A stretch of 64,000 bases of DNA, from positions 4,030,001 to 4,094,000 of the forward strand of contig NZ_CP015750.1 in the NCBI RefSeq assembly GCF_001742185.1, in the 5' to 3' direction. Below are positions 36,067 through 45,787 of this stretch, piece after piece; positions within the stretch are counted from its first letter, which is position 1; the number at the start of each line of letters is the position of its first letter. Below the pieces are notes generated by a model. The model saw nothing but the letters and a program-made list of their open reading frames with translations, was not told the DNA's origin and did not search any database. Made by a program: the position numbers and the translations under genes. Source of the DNA: Pectobacterium wasabiae CFBP 3304. GTDB lineage: Bacteria; Pseudomonadota; Gammaproteobacteria; Enterobacterales; Enterobacteriaceae.

Positions 36067-36711
36067 ATGCTCGTAGAAATAAAAAGCGTACAAATAAAAA
36101 GTATGCGCATGAAAAGAATGCATCTGAATCGGAAAAGCGCACGCCTTTCTATGATGGCTGCGGCAGCGCTGTTGCTTTCAGGTTGCGTCACGGTGCCGGA
36201 TGCCATCAAAGGCACCTCGCCAACGCCACAAGACGACTTGGTGCGAGTGATGAATGCGCCGCAGATTTATGTCGGTCAGGAGTCACGTTTTGGCGGGCGG
36301 GTGGTCAGCATCCGCAATGAAGCGAATAAAACCCGTCTGGAAATTGCCAGTATGCCGCTGGATAGCGGGGCGAAACCGCTGTTGGATATGCCGTCAGAAG
36401 GGCGCTTTATCGCCTATGTAAATCGCTTTCTGGAACCAGTCGATTTTAAAGACCAACTGGTGACCGTTGTTGGACCGATTGTCGGCACCGAACAGGGCGC
36501 TATCGGTGATAAACCTTATCGCTATGTCGTGATCGATGCGCAAGGCTACAAACGCTGGAATGTCGTGCAGCGTCTGATGGTGCCGCCCGGCGGTTACGGC
36601 TATGGTCCGTGGGGATGGCGCGCAGGTTATGGTTATGGCTGGGGCCCCGGATGGGGATTCGACGGCGGTTGGCCGGGTCCGGCACGGATTGAGAATATCG
36701 TGACAGAATAA
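36067..36711 (+). CDS. yeaY: Slp-family outer-membrane lipoprotein YeaY
   Basis: 214 residues from the ATG at 36067, chosen because GAGGAGG lies 7-8 bases before it. The N-region is unusually long and basic, then a hydrophobic run and lipobox LLSGC (cysteine near residue 40). The body follows E. coli YeaY/Slp: [32 protein letters not shown] segment, and a Gly/Trp/Tyr-rich stretch near the end ([19 protein letters not shown]) before ARIENIVTE. Slp is starvation-induced; the role of YeaY is unknown, though in E. coli it is sigma-E linked. A start nearer the lipobox (MKRMH) is possible. Confidence 0.88.
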   Translation: MLVEIKSVQIKSMRMKRMHLNRKSARLSMMAAAALLLSGCVTVPDAIKGTSPTPQDDLVRVMNAPQIYVGQESRFGGRVVSIRNEANKTRLEIASMPLDSGAKPLLDMPSEGRFIAYVNRFLEPVDFKDQLVTVVGPIVGTEQGAIGDKPYRYVVIDAQGYKRWNVVQRLMVPPGGYGYGPWGWRAGYGYGWGPGWGFDGGWPGPARIENIVTE

Positions 36712-36794
36712 GAATCTACCCATTAGGACTATTTCATTTGTCATTTTGAACTTGGGCAGTGTTCAAAATCTTCACGTACTACGTATGTAAAAAG

Positions 36795-36825
36795 ATCAGG
36801 CGACGCAGGTTGCCTGATTTTTTTT
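36795..36825 (+). terminator. Terminator of yeaY
   Basis: ATCAGGC pairs with GCCTGAT and is followed by eight Ts. Confidence 0.9.
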
Positions 36826-36835
36826 GAAAAAAATA

Positions 36836-36922
36836 GACCGTAAATAATTCGGCGCGCATGACAAAACGTTAACGTTTTGAGTAATACACAGGCAGCTTGA
36901 TGTATGGCGGGGATAAATAAGT
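36836..36922. repeat. Partial copy of the repeat family upstream of fadD
   Basis: It contains TAAATAATTCGG at one end, the AAAACGTTAACGTTTT palindrome and ACACAGGCAGCTTGATGTAT. It is shortened relative to the full copies and lies between the yeaY terminator and the fadD promoter. Confidence 0.65.
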
Positions 36923-36957
36923 GATCGTCCTCGCAACCTTAACATTGTTTGTTAGCT

Positions 36958-36974
36958 AACTGGTAGGCTGAGTT
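36958..36974. promoter_or_regulatory. Candidate FadR operator of fadD
   Basis: AACTGGTAGGCTGAGTT matches the FadR palindrome AACTGGTCGGACCAGTT at 13 of 17 positions. fadD is a known FadR target and fadR lies in this window. Confidence 0.6.
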
Positions 36975-37048
36975 AAAATAATGTTAATAACTATATGCCT
37001 ATGAGGGCGACGACGATGCCACTAAAAAAATATCTCGGGAGTGACGTC

Positions 37049-38734
37049 TTGGAAAAAATTTGGTTATCACGTTATCCGGCAGACGTTCCGGCGGAAATCG
37101 ATCCCGATCGCTATTCGTCGTTGATTGACATGTTTGAGAATGCCGTGAGGCGTTACGCCGATCGGCCTGCTTTCGTCAATATGGGTGAAGTGATGACGTT
37201 TCGTAAGTTGGAAGAGCGGAGTCGGGCGTTTGCGGCCTATCTGCAAAACCAGCTTAAATTGCAAAAAGGCGACCGCGTAGCGTTGATGATGCCAAATCTG
37301 CTGCAATATCCCGTTGCGTTATTTGGTGTGTTACGTGCAGGTATGGTTGTCGTCAATGTTAACCCGCTGTATACGCCGCGTGAACTAGAACACCAGCTAA
37401 AAGACAGCGGTGCTAGCACGATTGTGATCGTATCTAATTTTGCGCATACGCTGGAAAAAATCGTCCATAACACGGCGGTGAAGCACGTCATCCTGACCCG
37501 TATGGGCGATCAGCTCTCTACGGCAAAAGGTACATTAGTAAATTTCGTGGTGAAATACATTAAGCGACTGGTGCCCAAATATCATTTGCCGGATGCCATC
37601 TCGTTTCGGCGTGTTTTGCAAGAGGGGCGGCGTCAGCAATATATTCGCCCCGATATCATCAGTAGTGAACTGGCGTTTCTGCAATATACCGGCGGCACCA
37701 CGGGCGTCGCTAAAGGCGCGATGCTTACGCACCGCAATATGTTGGCGAACCTTGAACAGTGTAAGGCAGCTTACGGTTCCGTGTTGCGTGAAGAACGTGA
37801 ATTGGTAGTGACGGCTCTTCCGTTGTATCACATCTATGCATTGATGGTGAATGGTCTGCTGTTCTTTGAACTGGGTGGAAAGAACCTCTTGATCACCAAT
37901 CCTCGCGATATTCCAGCGGTGGTGAAGGAGTTGAAGCAATACCCCTTTACGGCGATTACTGGCGTAAATACCTTATTTAATGCATTGCTCAATAATAAAG
38001 AGTTTCATGAACTAGATTTTTCGACATTGCGACTCTCTGCAGGCGGAGGTGCCTCGGTACAGCAATCGGTGGCGGAGCGTTGGGAAAAATTGACGGGCAA
38101 GCATCTGCTCGAAGGGTACGGATTGACAGAGAGTTCACCCGTGGTATCGGGCAATCCTTACGACCTTAAGCATTACAGTGGCAGCATTGGGCTGCCCGTG
38201 CCGTCAACCGATGTCAGAATTATCGACGATAACGGCAACGATGCCGGGCCGGGCGAGTCCGGTGAGTTGTGGGTGCGTGGGCCACAGATAATGTTAGGGT
38301 ACTGGCAGCAGCCTGCCGCGACGGATGAGGTGCTGAAAGACGGTTGGTTGGCAACGGGTGACATTGTCACGTCTGATGATGAAGGATTCCTGCGGGTAAT
38401 CGATCGTAAGAAAGACATGATTCTGGTTTCTGGTTTTAACGTCTATCCGACGGAAATTGAAGATGTGATCAGTCGTCATCCCAAAGTGTCTGAATCGGCG
38501 GTGGTTGGGGTAGAAAGTGAGGTCTCCGGCGAGGCAGTAAAAGCCTTTGTGGTAAGGCGTGATAACTCGTTAACGAAAGATGAACTCATTACCCACTGTC
38601 GCCGCAATCTTACCAGCTATAAAGTGCCGAAAGCGATCGAGTTCTGTGACGATCTGCCGAAATCCAACGTCGGGAAAATCTTGCGCCGCGAACTGCGTGA
38701 CGAGAAGAAGGCGAAGAAAGACGCTGCCGCCTGA
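37049..38734 (+). CDS. fadD: Long-chain fatty acid-CoA ligase FadD
   Basis: 561 residues from the TTG at 37049, exactly the E. coli length; GGGAG sits 7 bases before it and E. coli fadD also uses a UUG. A longer reading from 36995 is less likely. AMP-forming motifs: [19 protein letters not shown] near 213-231, EGYGLTE near 361, GDI and [17 protein letters not shown] near 453-469, and the C-terminal lysine in [12 protein letters not shown]. It activates imported fatty acids at the inner membrane for beta-oxidation. Confidence 0.95.
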   Translation: MEKIWLSRYPADVPAEIDPDRYSSLIDMFENAVRRYADRPAFVNMGEVMTFRKLEERSRAFAAYLQNQLKLQKGDRVALMMPNLLQYPVALFGVLRAGMVVVNVNPLYTPRELEHQLKDSGASTIVIVSNFAHTLEKIVHNTAVKHVILTRMGDQLSTAKGTLVNFVVKYIKRLVPKYHLPDAISFRRVLQEGRRQQYIRPDIISSELAFLQYTGGTTGVAKGAMLTHRNMLANLEQCKAAYGSVLREERELVVTALPLYHIYALMVNGLLFFELGGKNLLITNPRDIPAVVKELKQYPFTAITGVNTLFNALLNNKEFHELDFSTLRLSAGGGASVQQSVAERWEKLTGKHLLEGYGLTESSPVVSGNPYDLKHYSGSIGLPVPSTDVRIIDDNGNDAGPGESGELWVRGPQIMLGYWQQPAATDEVLKDGWLATGDIVTSDDEGFLRVIDRKKDMILVSGFNVYPTEIEDVISRHPKVSESAVVGVESEVSGEAVKAFVVRRDNSLTKDELITHCRRNLTSYKVPKAIEFCDDLPKSNVGKILRRELRDEKKAKKDAAA

Positions 38735-38789
38735 CTATTTTCCACGAAAACGACTGCCAGAGAGAGGCAGGACGCGATATGATGTTTTC

Positions 38790-38816
38790 ACGCCGGTTTA
38801 TCCGGCGTTCTTTTTT
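38790..38816 (+). terminator. Terminator of fadD
   Basis: ACGCCGG/CCGGCGT stem with a 5-base loop followed by TTCTTTTTT. Confidence 0.9.
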
Positions 38817-38863
38817 ATGACGGATGAACCGCCGTCACCCTATGGGCCGTCGCTTGCGACGTT

Positions 38864-38887
38864 AAAAATTTCCGCCGGGAATTTTTT
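38864..38887 (+). promoter_or_regulatory. Hairpin with U-run in the rnd leader
   Basis: AAAAATTTCC and GGAATTTTTT pair imperfectly around GCCG, leaving a run of six Ts 58 bases before the rnd start. E. coli rnd mRNA is known to need a hairpin plus U-run upstream of its UUG for translation, so this is the likely counterpart. Confidence 0.5.
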
Positions 38888-38945
38888 ACGGCGATACGGA
38901 TTTGACCCAGAACCGTAAAGTAAAAACAACCAAGAGAATGACGTT

Positions 38946-40070
38946 TTGAATTATCAGTTGATCACTTCCGACATCGGGTTACAACAGATCTGCGCTCAGG
39001 CGCAACGCTTTCCGCAGGTGGCATTGGACACGGAGTTTGTCAGAACCCGCACGTATTACCCGCAATTAGGGTTGATTCAATTGTATGACGGCGAACAGCT
39101 TTCGCTTATCGACCCGTTAACGATTACCGACTGGGCTCCTTTTCAGGCGTTGCTGCGTGACGAGCAGGTCACTAAATTCCTGCATGCAGGCAGCGAGGAT
39201 CTGGAGGTGTTTCTCAATACGTTTGGAACACTGCCGACGCCTTTCGTTGATACACAGATTCTGGCCGCATTTTTAGGCAAGCCGCTTTCTTATGGCTTTG
39301 CTGCGCTGGTGGCCGACTACATGGGCGTGACGCTGGATAAAAGCGAGTCGAGAACGGACTGGCTCGCCCGTCCGCTGAGCGAAAAACAGTGTGATTACGC
39401 GGCCGCCGATGTGTTCTACCTGTTGCCGATGGCCATTCAACTGGTGACGGATACCGAAGCCGCGGGGTGGATGAACGCCGCGTTGGACGAGTGTCTCCTG
39501 CTTTGTCAGCGTAAACAGGATATTTTAGCCCCGGCATTGGCCTATCGTGAATTTGGCAACGCCTGGCAGCTACGTGGTCGGAGTCTGGCTTGCCTTCAGC
39601 GTCTGGCTGAGTGGCGCTTGCGTAAGGCGCGTGAGCGGGACAGCGCGGTGAATTTTGTGGTGCGTGAAGAGAACCTTTTGCAAGTGGCGCGTTGTCTGCC
39701 GTCTTCGCTGGGAGAACTGAGTTCTCTGGGGCTAAGCGGCCCAGAGATCCGCTACCACGGAAAAACGCTGCTGGATTGTGTCGCGCAAACGGACGGCATT
39801 GCTGACGTGGATTGCCCACCGCCAGTGATTAATTTGATCGACCATCCCGGTTATAAAAAAGCGTTTAAAGATATCAAGGCGTTGGTACAGCGCGCGAGTG
39901 AACAGAGTGGCTTGTCCGCCGAATTATTAGCTTCACGCCGCCAAATTAATCGCCTGCTGAACTGGCACTGGAAATTAACCGGGCAAGATGCGAGTACGCC
40001 GGAAATGTTGTCTGGCTGGCGCGGCCAGTTATATGGTGATGAACTGCGTGAAATTGTGCAGGGCTATTAA
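38946..40070 (+). CDS. rnd: Ribonuclease D
   Basis: 374 residues from a TTG start, as in E. coli rnd. The DEDD exonuclease domain has motif I VALDTEFVRTRTYYP near 24-38 (DxE), motif II FLHAGSEDLEVF near 80-91 (D), and motif III YAAADVFYLLPM near 151-162 (Y, D). HRDC domains follow (from about 210; WRLRKARERDSAVNFVVREENL). It trims the 3' ends of tRNA precursors. AGAGAATGACG precedes the start. Confidence 0.94.
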   Translation: MNYQLITSDIGLQQICAQAQRFPQVALDTEFVRTRTYYPQLGLIQLYDGEQLSLIDPLTITDWAPFQALLRDEQVTKFLHAGSEDLEVFLNTFGTLPTPFVDTQILAAFLGKPLSYGFAALVADYMGVTLDKSESRTDWLARPLSEKQCDYAAADVFYLLPMAIQLVTDTEAAGWMNAALDECLLLCQRKQDILAPALAYREFGNAWQLRGRSLACLQRLAEWRLRKARERDSAVNFVVREENLLQVARCLPSSLGELSSLGLSGPEIRYHGKTLLDCVAQTDGIADVDCPPPVINLIDHPGYKKAFKDIKALVQRASEQSGLSAELLASRRQINRLLNWHWKLTGQDASTPEMLSGWRGQLYGDELREIVQGY

Positions 40071-40203
40071 TCATCGGTAGATGTGCATTCTCAATATGCC
40101 TTATTTGTTGCGATGCTTCAATTATGGAAAAGCAGCAAATAGGGCGAAAAGAATGCGGTGAAAAAACAGAATGAGAAATAAAGACTGGGTAAATATACAG
40201 TTT

Positions 40204-40296
40204 ATTTTAAACGATTCGAGTTTTAGAAAGGTGATAAAAGAAAAAATCCTGATGGTTTACTCAGGTAAGTGATTCAGATGTATGACGGGAATAGAT
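40204..40296. repeat. Degenerate repeat-family copy between rnd and minE
   Basis: It retains AACGATTCGAGTTTTAG, TTTACTCAGGTAAGTGATTC and GTATGACGGGAATAG. The internal part is lost. A perfect CCCCTGC/GCAGGGG hairpin at 40299-40318 follows and closes the min operon. Confidence 0.6.
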
Positions 40297-40298
40297 AT

Positions 40299-40318
40299 CC
40301 CCTGCATGAAAGCAGGGG
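40299..40318 (-). terminator. Hairpin downstream of minE
   Basis: A 7-bp GC-rich stem with a 6-base loop, 18 bases beyond the minE stop on the minus strand. There is no strong U-run. Confidence 0.55.
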
Positions 40319-40335
40319 ACATTAAAGCAGAAAAA

Positions 40336-40605
40336 TCATTTAGGTGTTTCTTCCGCTTCCGGTAAGGTCACGTTCAACTCAAGTACGGAAATATCATCTC
40401 CTTTTTGCTCAAGTTGAACCGTTACCATCTCAGGATCAATCTGCACGTATCTACAGATAACCTCAAGAATGTCTCGCTTTAATTGCGGCAGATAATGGGG
40501 TTCGCTATCACCCCGGCGTCGCTCCGCGACAATAATTTGCAGCCGTTCCTTGGCAATATTGGCTGTCGTTTTTTTGCGGGACAGAAAGAAGTCCAGTAAA
40601 GCCAT
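40336..40605 (-). CDS. minE: Cell division topological specificity factor MinE
   Basis: 89 residues. It starts [30 protein letters not shown]; the anti-MinCD helix (about 13-30) includes the AKERLQII segment that contacts MinD, and the dimer domain ends in LELNVTLP. It drives MinCD oscillation to keep division at midcell. Three bases follow minD. Confidence 0.96.
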   Translation of the reverse strand: MALLDFFLSRKKTTANIAKERLQIIVAERRRGDSEPHYLPQLKRDILEVICRYVQIDPEMVTVQLEQKGDDISVLELNVTLPEAEETPK

Positions 40606-40608
40606 AAT

Positions 40609-41421
40609 TTATCCCCCAAAAAGTCGTTTAAGGAAACCCTTCTTCTCTTCTTCAATAAAACGGAAAGGACGCTCTTCGCCCAGTAAACGTTCAACGGTAT
40701 CCGCGTAGGCTTTACCTGCATCGGCTTCCGCATCCAGAATGACGGGTTCACCCTGGTTAGAGGCGCGGAGTACGGATTGATCTTCAGGGATCACGCCAAC
40801 CAGCGGGATCCGCAGGATTTCAAGGACGTCTTCCATACTCAGCATGTCGCCACGGCTTACCCGGCCTGGGTTGTAGCGCGTCAGCAACAGGTGTTCTTTG
40901 ATCGGCTCTTCAGAACGTTCCGCACGACGTGATTTTGAGGACAAAATGCCCAAAATACGGTCGGAATCGCGGACGGAAGAGACTTCCGGGTTGGTGGTGA
41001 TAATCGCTTCATCAGCAAAATAGAGCGCCATCAACGCACCGGTTTCAATCCCGGCTGGCGAATCACATACGATAAAATCGAACTCCATATCGCCCAGGTC
41101 GTTGAGTATTTTTTCCACGCCCTCATGCGTTAACGCATCCTTATCGCGCGTTTGTGATGCAGGCAGAATATAGAGGTTGTCCGTTCTCTTATCTTTGATC
41201 AGCGCCTGATTCAGTGTGGCATCACCCTGAATCACGTTCACGAAGTCATACACCACGCGACGCTCACATCCCATGATTAGGTCGAGGTTACGCAGACCGA
41301 TGTCAAAATCGATGACAACCGTCTTTTTTCCTTTCTGGGCTAAACCGGTAGCAATGGCCGCGCTTGATGTGGTCTTGCCAACGCCCCCTTTACCCGATGT
41401 AACAACAATGATGCGTGCCAT
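40609..41421 (-). CDS. minD: Septum-site ATPase MinD
   Basis: 270 residues. The deviant Walker A is SGKGGVGKTTSSAA (residues 9-22), then FDIGLRNLD and the switch VCDSPAGIETGA near 119-130. The C-terminal amphipathic membrane-targeting helix is FIEEEKKGFLKRLFGG. It recruits MinC to the polar membrane. Lies between minC and minE. Confidence 0.97.
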   Translation of the reverse strand: MARIIVVTSGKGGVGKTTSSAAIATGLAQKGKKTVVIDFDIGLRNLDLIMGCERRVVYDFVNVIQGDATLNQALIKDKRTDNLYILPASQTRDKDALTHEGVEKILNDLGDMEFDFIVCDSPAGIETGALMALYFADEAIITTNPEVSSVRDSDRILGILSSKSRRAERSEEPIKEHLLLTRYNPGRVSRGDMLSMEDVLEILRIPLVGVIPEDQSVLRASNQGEPVILDAEADAGKAYADTVERLLGEERPFRFIEEEKKGFLKRLFGG

Positions 41422-41441
41422 AAATGTTTCCTTGGGAGATT

Positions 41442-42128
41442 CTAGTCTAGAGGTTTTATCGTTAACACATTGTCCAGCAGGTTCAGGTTGATCCGTGCTG
41501 GCTGCCCAAAATACGCTTCAGGTATCTGGTCGCTCAGCCAGTAACGTCCGGCGATAGAGACCAGTTCTGCGGCCAGATGCGTACAGAATATCTGGCTTTG
41601 AACATCGCCAGAAACGCCCGCGAGGGCCCGGCCGCGCATCATGCCGTAAATATGAATATTGCCATCAGCAATCACCTCTGCCCCTGCGCTGACGCTGCTC
41701 ATGACGATTAAGTCACTGTTCCGAGCATAAATCTGTTGGCCGGAGCGAACAGGGGTGTTGATGATTTTTGTCTTCACTACAGCAGGAACGGCAGCAACGG
41801 GTTCAACGGCCCGACGTTGTGCTTTGCCTTCACTCAAAAGAGGAAGCCCCGCCTGCGCAATGGCTTGTTTTAATACGTCGTCGGTGCATCCGCTGACGCC
41901 GACGACATGCAGACCAGTTGATGAAATGGCCTGCTGCAATTTTATCCAGTCGGTTTCCGCAGTTAATGCAGCAACATTAATGACAACGGGGGCATTTTTC
42001 AGGAAAGCAGGCGCTTGCTCTATTTTTTCCTGTAGTGCCTGGTAAATTACCTCGGGTTGGGGATCATGCAAATGAACAACCGATAAGGTAAAGCTGCTGC
42101 CTTTTAGCTCTATTGGCGTTTGTGACAT
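41442..42128 (-). CDS. minC: Septum-site inhibitor MinC
   Basis: 228 residues. The N-terminal FtsZ-inhibiting domain (about 1-110) contains [14 protein letters not shown] and the family GLHVVGVSG. The C-terminal beta-helix begins [29 protein letters not shown], with [16 protein letters not shown] and ending [13 protein letters not shown]. First gene of minCDE, 20 bases before minD; ycgL is divergent. Confidence 0.96.
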   Translation of the reverse strand: MSQTPIELKGSSFTLSVVHLHDPQPEVIYQALQEKIEQAPAFLKNAPVVINVAALTAETDWIKLQQAISSTGLHVVGVSGCTDDVLKQAIAQAGLPLLSEGKAQRRAVEPVAAVPAVVKTKIINTPVRSGQQIYARNSDLIVMSSVSAGAEVIADGNIHIYGMMRGRALAGVSGDVQSQIFCTHLAAELVSIAGRYWLSDQIPEAYFGQPARINLNLLDNVLTIKPLD

Positions 42129-42234
42129 CTATCCTGACTCAGTTTCAGCATCTTTTAATCCCTAGAGTAACATTTAAGGCATGATATTCCAGAGCGCTGT
42201 AAGCATGTTATAGTTACAATTATATACAGGCAAG

Positions 42235-42522
42235 ATGGCATTCCCATCAAATAGAGTAAAAAAAATGTTTTGTGTGATCTATCGAAGTGCGAAACGCGAT
42301 CAGACCTATCTTTATGTTGAAAAAAAAGACGATTTCTCACGCGTGCCTGAAGAATTAATGAAAAGTTTCGGCGCACCGCAGTTAGCCATGGTTTTACCAC
42401 TGGATAAGCGTAAAAAACTGGCGAATGCCGATATAGAAAAAGTGAAACTTGCGCTACAGGAACAGGGTTTTTATCTACAGGTTCCGCCACCGGTTGAAAG
42501 CTTATTAACCACTCCAGTGTAA
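42235..42522 (+). CDS. ycgL: YcgL family protein
   Basis: 95 residues; E. coli YcgL is about 108 with a longer tail. The conserved block is [20 protein letters not shown] (residues 11-30), then [13 protein letters not shown] and [22 protein letters not shown]. An internal ATG (MFCVI) is an alternative start. A small alpha/beta fold of unknown function. As in E. coli it is divergent from minC. Confidence 0.9.
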   Translation: MAFPSNRVKKMFCVIYRSAKRDQTYLYVEKKDDFSRVPEELMKSFGAPQLAMVLPLDKRKKLANADIEKVKLALQEQGFYLQVPPPVESLLTTPV

Positions 42523-42734
42523 GTGTAAAAAAATAATACCAAGCCGTACTTTCAGATAAAGCCGCACACATAATTTGGCGTGGAATATTTTGATTGTTTG
42601 CATGATATTCCGCGCGATAAATATTCACATTTTGAGTTTTACCCCCGTCATCATTTAATTGTTTCTATTTTTGATAGGTTATGACGCCGTCTTCAAACTG
42701 CGCGATCTTCGGTCTCACTCTCTTGAAATCTGTT

Positions 42735-42780
42735 GGGGTAACCCCGTTGCGATGATATAACGATGGTTTTGCACCATCGT
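42735..42780 (+). promoter_or_regulatory. Two hairpins in the ycgL-ycgM gap
   Basis: GGGGTAACCCC (42735-42745) is followed by a perfect 8-bp stem ACGATGGT/ACCATCGT (42760-42780) and GTTCTTAT. This may be a weak terminator, the leader of ycgM or a small RNA. Otherwise the 343-base gap has no gene. Confidence 0.4.
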
Positions 42781-42865
42781 GTTCTTATATAGCTGTTTTC
42801 CTTTTGGGCGAGTTCTAACGTCATGAAAGCAGTGATAATCCAACAGACAGGGCAGGAGAATACCC

Positions 42866-43522
42866 ATGTATCAACACAGAGACTGGCAGGGCGCGCTGCT
42901 TGATTTTCCGGTAAATAAAGTGGTTTGTGTCGGGAGCAACTACTCAGAACACATCAAAGAAATGGGAAGTGCGACCCCGAGCGAGCCGGTTTTATTCATC
43001 AAACCTGAAACCGCACTGTGTGATTTACGTCAGCCCGTCGCCATTCCGAAAAACCTGGGCTCGGTTCACCATGAAGTCGAACTGGCAGTGCTGATCGGCA
43101 CACCATTAAAGCAGGCGAATGAAGAACGCGTTGCTCGGGCGATTGCGGGTTATGGTGTGGCGCTTGACTTGACGCTGCGTGATTTGCAATCTGAATTCAA
43201 AAAAGCGGGTCAGCCGTGGGAAAAAGCCAAAGCCTTTGACGGCTCTTGCCCGATCTCTGGTTTTATTCCGGTTGCCGAGTTTGGCGATCCGCAGCAAACC
43301 GATCTGGGTGTAAAAGTGAACGATGAAGTGCGCCAGCAGGGCAACACGCGTGATATGATTACGCCGATTCTGCCGCTGATTGCCTATATGAGCCGTTTCT
43401 TTACGCTACGCGCGGGCGATATTATTTTAACGGGTACGCCAAAAGGGGTCGGTCCGATCCTGTCTGGCGATATGCTGACGATTACGGTAAATGACCGGAC
43501 GCTGAGCACGCGTATTATTTAA
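42866..43522 (+). CDS. ycgM: Fumarylacetoacetate hydrolase family protein YcgM
   Basis: 218 residues, E. coli YcgM about 219. FAH fold: [16 protein letters not shown] near 20-35, metal-binding glutamates in [12 protein letters not shown] near 71-82, the conserved Asp in LDLTLRDLQ near 99, and the C-terminal [14 protein letters not shown]. The family hydrolyses acylpyruvates or decarboxylates oxaloacetate; the substrate here is unknown. GCAGGAG lies 9 bases before the ATG. Confidence 0.92.
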   Translation: MYQHRDWQGALLDFPVNKVVCVGSNYSEHIKEMGSATPSEPVLFIKPETALCDLRQPVAIPKNLGSVHHEVELAVLIGTPLKQANEERVARAIAGYGVALDLTLRDLQSEFKKAGQPWEKAKAFDGSCPISGFIPVAEFGDPQQTDLGVKVNDEVRQQGNTRDMITPILPLIAYMSRFFTLRAGDIILTGTPKGVGPILSGDMLTITVNDRTLSTRII

Positions 43523-43629
43523 CGCTCTGGCTGCCCGTGTCGAACGACGGGCAGCAAAACTTCCCCGCAGTGCCTGCCAGAATCACGCATCTTTATTTAC
43601 AACGCTATCGATTTACAACAGGAAGAAAC

Positions 43630-44076
43630 ATGACTGAACGCCCTTTTTGGCAGCAAAAAACGTTGTCTGAGATGTCTGACGATGAATGGGAGTCGCTGTG
43701 CGATGGCTGCGGTCAGTGCTGTTTGCATAAACTGATTGATGAGGATACGGAGGAGATCTACTTTACCAACGTCGCCTGTAATCAACTGAATATTAAAAGC
43801 TGCCAGTGTCGTAACTATGAAAAACGTTTCGAGTACGAACCAGACTGCATCAAGTTGACGCGAGAAAACCTGCTGACGTTTAACTGGCTACCAGCGACCT
43901 GTGCTTATCGTTTGGTTCATGAGCGTGAAGATTTACCGCAGTGGCACCCGCTGGTCTGTGGCACCAAGACAGCAATGCACCGCGAACGTATCTCCGTCCG
44001 TCATATTGCCGTGCGCGAAAGTGAGGTGGTGGAGTGGCAGGACCATATACTGAACAAACCTGAGTGGGCGCGGTAG
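43630..44076 (+). CDS. ycgN: UPF0260 cysteine-cluster protein YcgN
   Basis: 148 residues from the ATG at 43630, which has AGGAAG upstream and aligns with the E. coli start [12 protein letters not shown]. Cysteine motifs [11 protein letters not shown] near 29-39 and [16 protein letters not shown], then CAYRLV, suggest a zinc or iron-sulfur cluster (YkgJ-type). No function is known. A terminator follows. Confidence 0.92.
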   Translation: MTERPFWQQKTLSEMSDDEWESLCDGCGQCCLHKLIDEDTEEIYFTNVACNQLNIKSCQCRNYEKRFEYEPDCIKLTRENLLTFNWLPATCAYRLVHEREDLPQWHPLVCGTKTAMHRERISVRHIAVRESEVVEWQDHILNKPEWAR

Positions 44077-44114
44077 TTTTCGTTCTATGCGGGTTGTTGC
44101 ATGCCTAAAACAAG

Positions 44115-44153
44115 AAGCCCCTCAATCTGAATCTCTCAGAAGAGGGGCTTTTT
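44115..44153. terminator. Bidirectional terminator between ycgN and mgtS
   Basis: AAGCCCCTC and GAGGGGCTT pair (9 bp) around an 18-base loop, with TTTTT on the plus side. Confidence 0.85.
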
Positions 44154-44176
44154 ATCGGGGGGAGAGTCAGCGCTCA

Positions 44177-44272
44177 TTAGTCATCCCATTTGGGGCTCAG
44201 GTACGCCGCCAGAAAGCTAAGAAAAAGTATGCCGCCCAATACGGCGATGAAAATATTGATATTGCCTAACAT
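44177..44272 (-). CDS. mgtS: Small membrane protein MgtS (YneM)
   Basis: 31 residues. It matches E. coli MgtS almost throughout: MLGN-x-N-x-F-x-AVLG at the start, one hydrophobic helix, then FLAAYLSPKWDD. AGGAG lies 9 bases before the ATG. In E. coli, MgtS is made under low magnesium through PhoP and protects the MgtA Mg2+ importer from FtsH. Here it lies far from mgtA and next to ycgN, unlike the E. coli location. I did not find a convincing PhoP box. Confidence 0.9.
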   Translation of the reverse strand: MLGNINIFIAVLGGILFLSFLAAYLSPKWDD

Positions 44273-44372
44273 GGTTGTTTCTCCTGAATAAATTAATTGC
44301 GATAGAAATACCTCATAGGTGATAAGTCGTCGTCGACCTGCGGTATGTACTATAGGCATAAGGAGAGTGTTA

Positions 44373-44549
44373 ATGAAGAAAAAATGCTCAAAAGGGGCGA
44401 GTGGTTTATATATCGTTGAGGTAAGAACGTCACATCTCACTGTTGGCGTTGAAACGCTCATCCGCTTTTTGTTCACCACTTCACATTTTTCTTTTTCCTT
44501 GTGCGAATCATGCTGTCGTCTCCGGCATAAATCGTGGCGTGTTGTATAA
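44373..44549 (+). CDS. Possible 58-residue cysteine/serine-rich protein
   Basis: ATG at 44373 with a strong AAGGAGAG 6-7 bases upstream, open for 58 codons. The sequence is basic (MKKKCSKGASG..., ending RHKSWRVV), with a central hydrophobic stretch and three clustered cysteines (LCESCC). I recognise no family. It is divergent from mgtS, so this region may instead be the mgtS promoter. Confidence 0.3.
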   Translation: MKKKCSKGASGLYIVEVRTSHLTVGVETLIRFLFTTSHFSFSLCESCCRLRHKSWRVV

Positions 44550-44585
44550 TTTTAGAGCAGCATAATCAGCAGAGGGGGAGAGCAT

Positions 44586-44783
44586 GTGATTAACTTTGAG
44601 AAAATCATTCTTGAGTACAGCGAGCAGTACACCGACTTTGCTGCCTCCACGATTGCTTTCATGGAAAGTCAGGAAAAAAAGATCGACGCGGATGAAATAT
44701 CACGCAGAATTCCGCTGGAAAAAAGACCTTTTTTCAACGAGCGATTAGGCCATTATCGCGATATCTACAGACCACAGCAGTGA
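44586..44783 (+). CDS. holE: DNA polymerase III theta-subunit-like protein
   Basis: 65 residues from a GTG with GGGGGAG 5 bases upstream. The alignment to E. coli theta (76 residues) is suggestive: DFAASTIAF with DLAAAGVAF, and RPFFNERLGHYR with RSWFRERLIAHR, at compatible spacing. Theta binds the epsilon proofreading subunit and stabilises it. The match is short, and the gene lies elsewhere in E. coli, so it could also be a related theta-like (HOT) protein. A terminator follows at once. Confidence 0.6.
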   Translation: MINFEKIILEYSEQYTDFAASTIAFMESQEKKIDADEISRRIPLEKRPFFNERLGHYRDIYRPQQ

Positions 44784-44823
44784 CGGTTGGCACAAGCCTG
44801 TGAAGTGTAGAAACGGTTACCAG

Positions 44824-44847
44824 AAGCCCGACTATTGTCGGGCTTTT
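44824..44847 (+). terminator. Terminator of the holE-like gene
   Basis: AAGCCCGAC/GTCGGGCTT stem with a 4-base loop, followed by TTCGG. Confidence 0.8.
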
Positions 44848-44852
44848 CGGTT

Positions 44853-45056
<204 letters not shown>

Positions 45057-45061
45057 TATAA

Positions 45062-45592
45062 TTAGCGGCTGAAGAGGTCGCGGCGTTTGGGACGGAAAGG
45101 TTGAGCGATCAGCACCAGCACGGCAATCAACAGATAAGCGGCGAAGATGCCAAGCAGCCATTGTGGCATTTCCATCGAGAGGAATGACCACTGACGCTCT
45201 GAACAATCACCTGTTGCGTTGAAAATGGCGGGAAGCCATTTGTCTAAAGGCAGCCATGATGGGAAGCTGACAAAGAAATCACAGGTGTTAAACGGCGACG
45301 GATTTAACAAAATATCGGTGTGTTTCCACGCCAATCGAACCCCTTCATATGAACTGTATATCCATAGCGCGATGGCTGGATAACGCAATAGACTTGACGG
45401 CGCGATGGCACCGACAATACCTGCTGCGAACACACCCCATAGCGCACTGCGCTGATAGATACACAGTACACACGGTTTTAATAGCATAACGTGTTGAAAA
45501 TAGAGCGCAGTCAACTCCAATGCTAAAGCGGTAAACGCCAGCAGCAACCACGCACCGCGCCCGCGTGAGCAACGATTAAGAAATCGCAACAT
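45062..45592 (-). CDS. dsbB: Disulfide bond formation protein DsbB
   Basis: 176 residues from the ATG at 45592, matching the E. coli start MLRFLN. Four membrane helices. The periplasmic redox pairs are CVLC near 41-44 and Cys in FNTCDFF near 104 with Cys in GDCSERQW near 130. It reoxidises DsbA and passes electrons to quinone. An upstream 26-codon extension of the frame is unlikely to be translated. Confidence 0.95.
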   Translation of the reverse strand: MLRFLNRCSRGRGAWLLLAFTALALELTALYFQHVMLLKPCVLCIYQRSALWGVFAAGIVGAIAPSSLLRYPAIALWIYSSYEGVRLAWKHTDILLNPSPFNTCDFFVSFPSWLPLDKWLPAIFNATGDCSERQWSFLSMEMPQWLLGIFAAYLLIAVLVLIAQPFRPKRRDLFSR

Positions 45593-45787
45593 AAAAATAT
45601 TCCATGCTAAACATGATTGAAGCAGCAGTGTAAACCGTTCTGGCTTCACTGCCATCATTTCACTGTGCAAAACGTAACGATATGTTTGTTTAATGCTTTT
45701 CTGTCATTTTTGTGGCGACGCAGACCCTGTTGATAACGTCATCAAGAGGAAAATGGTCGCCACCGTGATGACTATACACGATCGTGA

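Noticed and set aside
36067..36186. Signal that yeaY might be two fused genes because of its long basic N-terminus
   Set aside because: Several in-frame ATGs precede the lipobox; a long n-region or a later start explains it.
39214..39819. 201-codon frame opposite rnd
   Set aside because: Pro/Arg-rich shadow of a GC-rich conserved gene; no start context.
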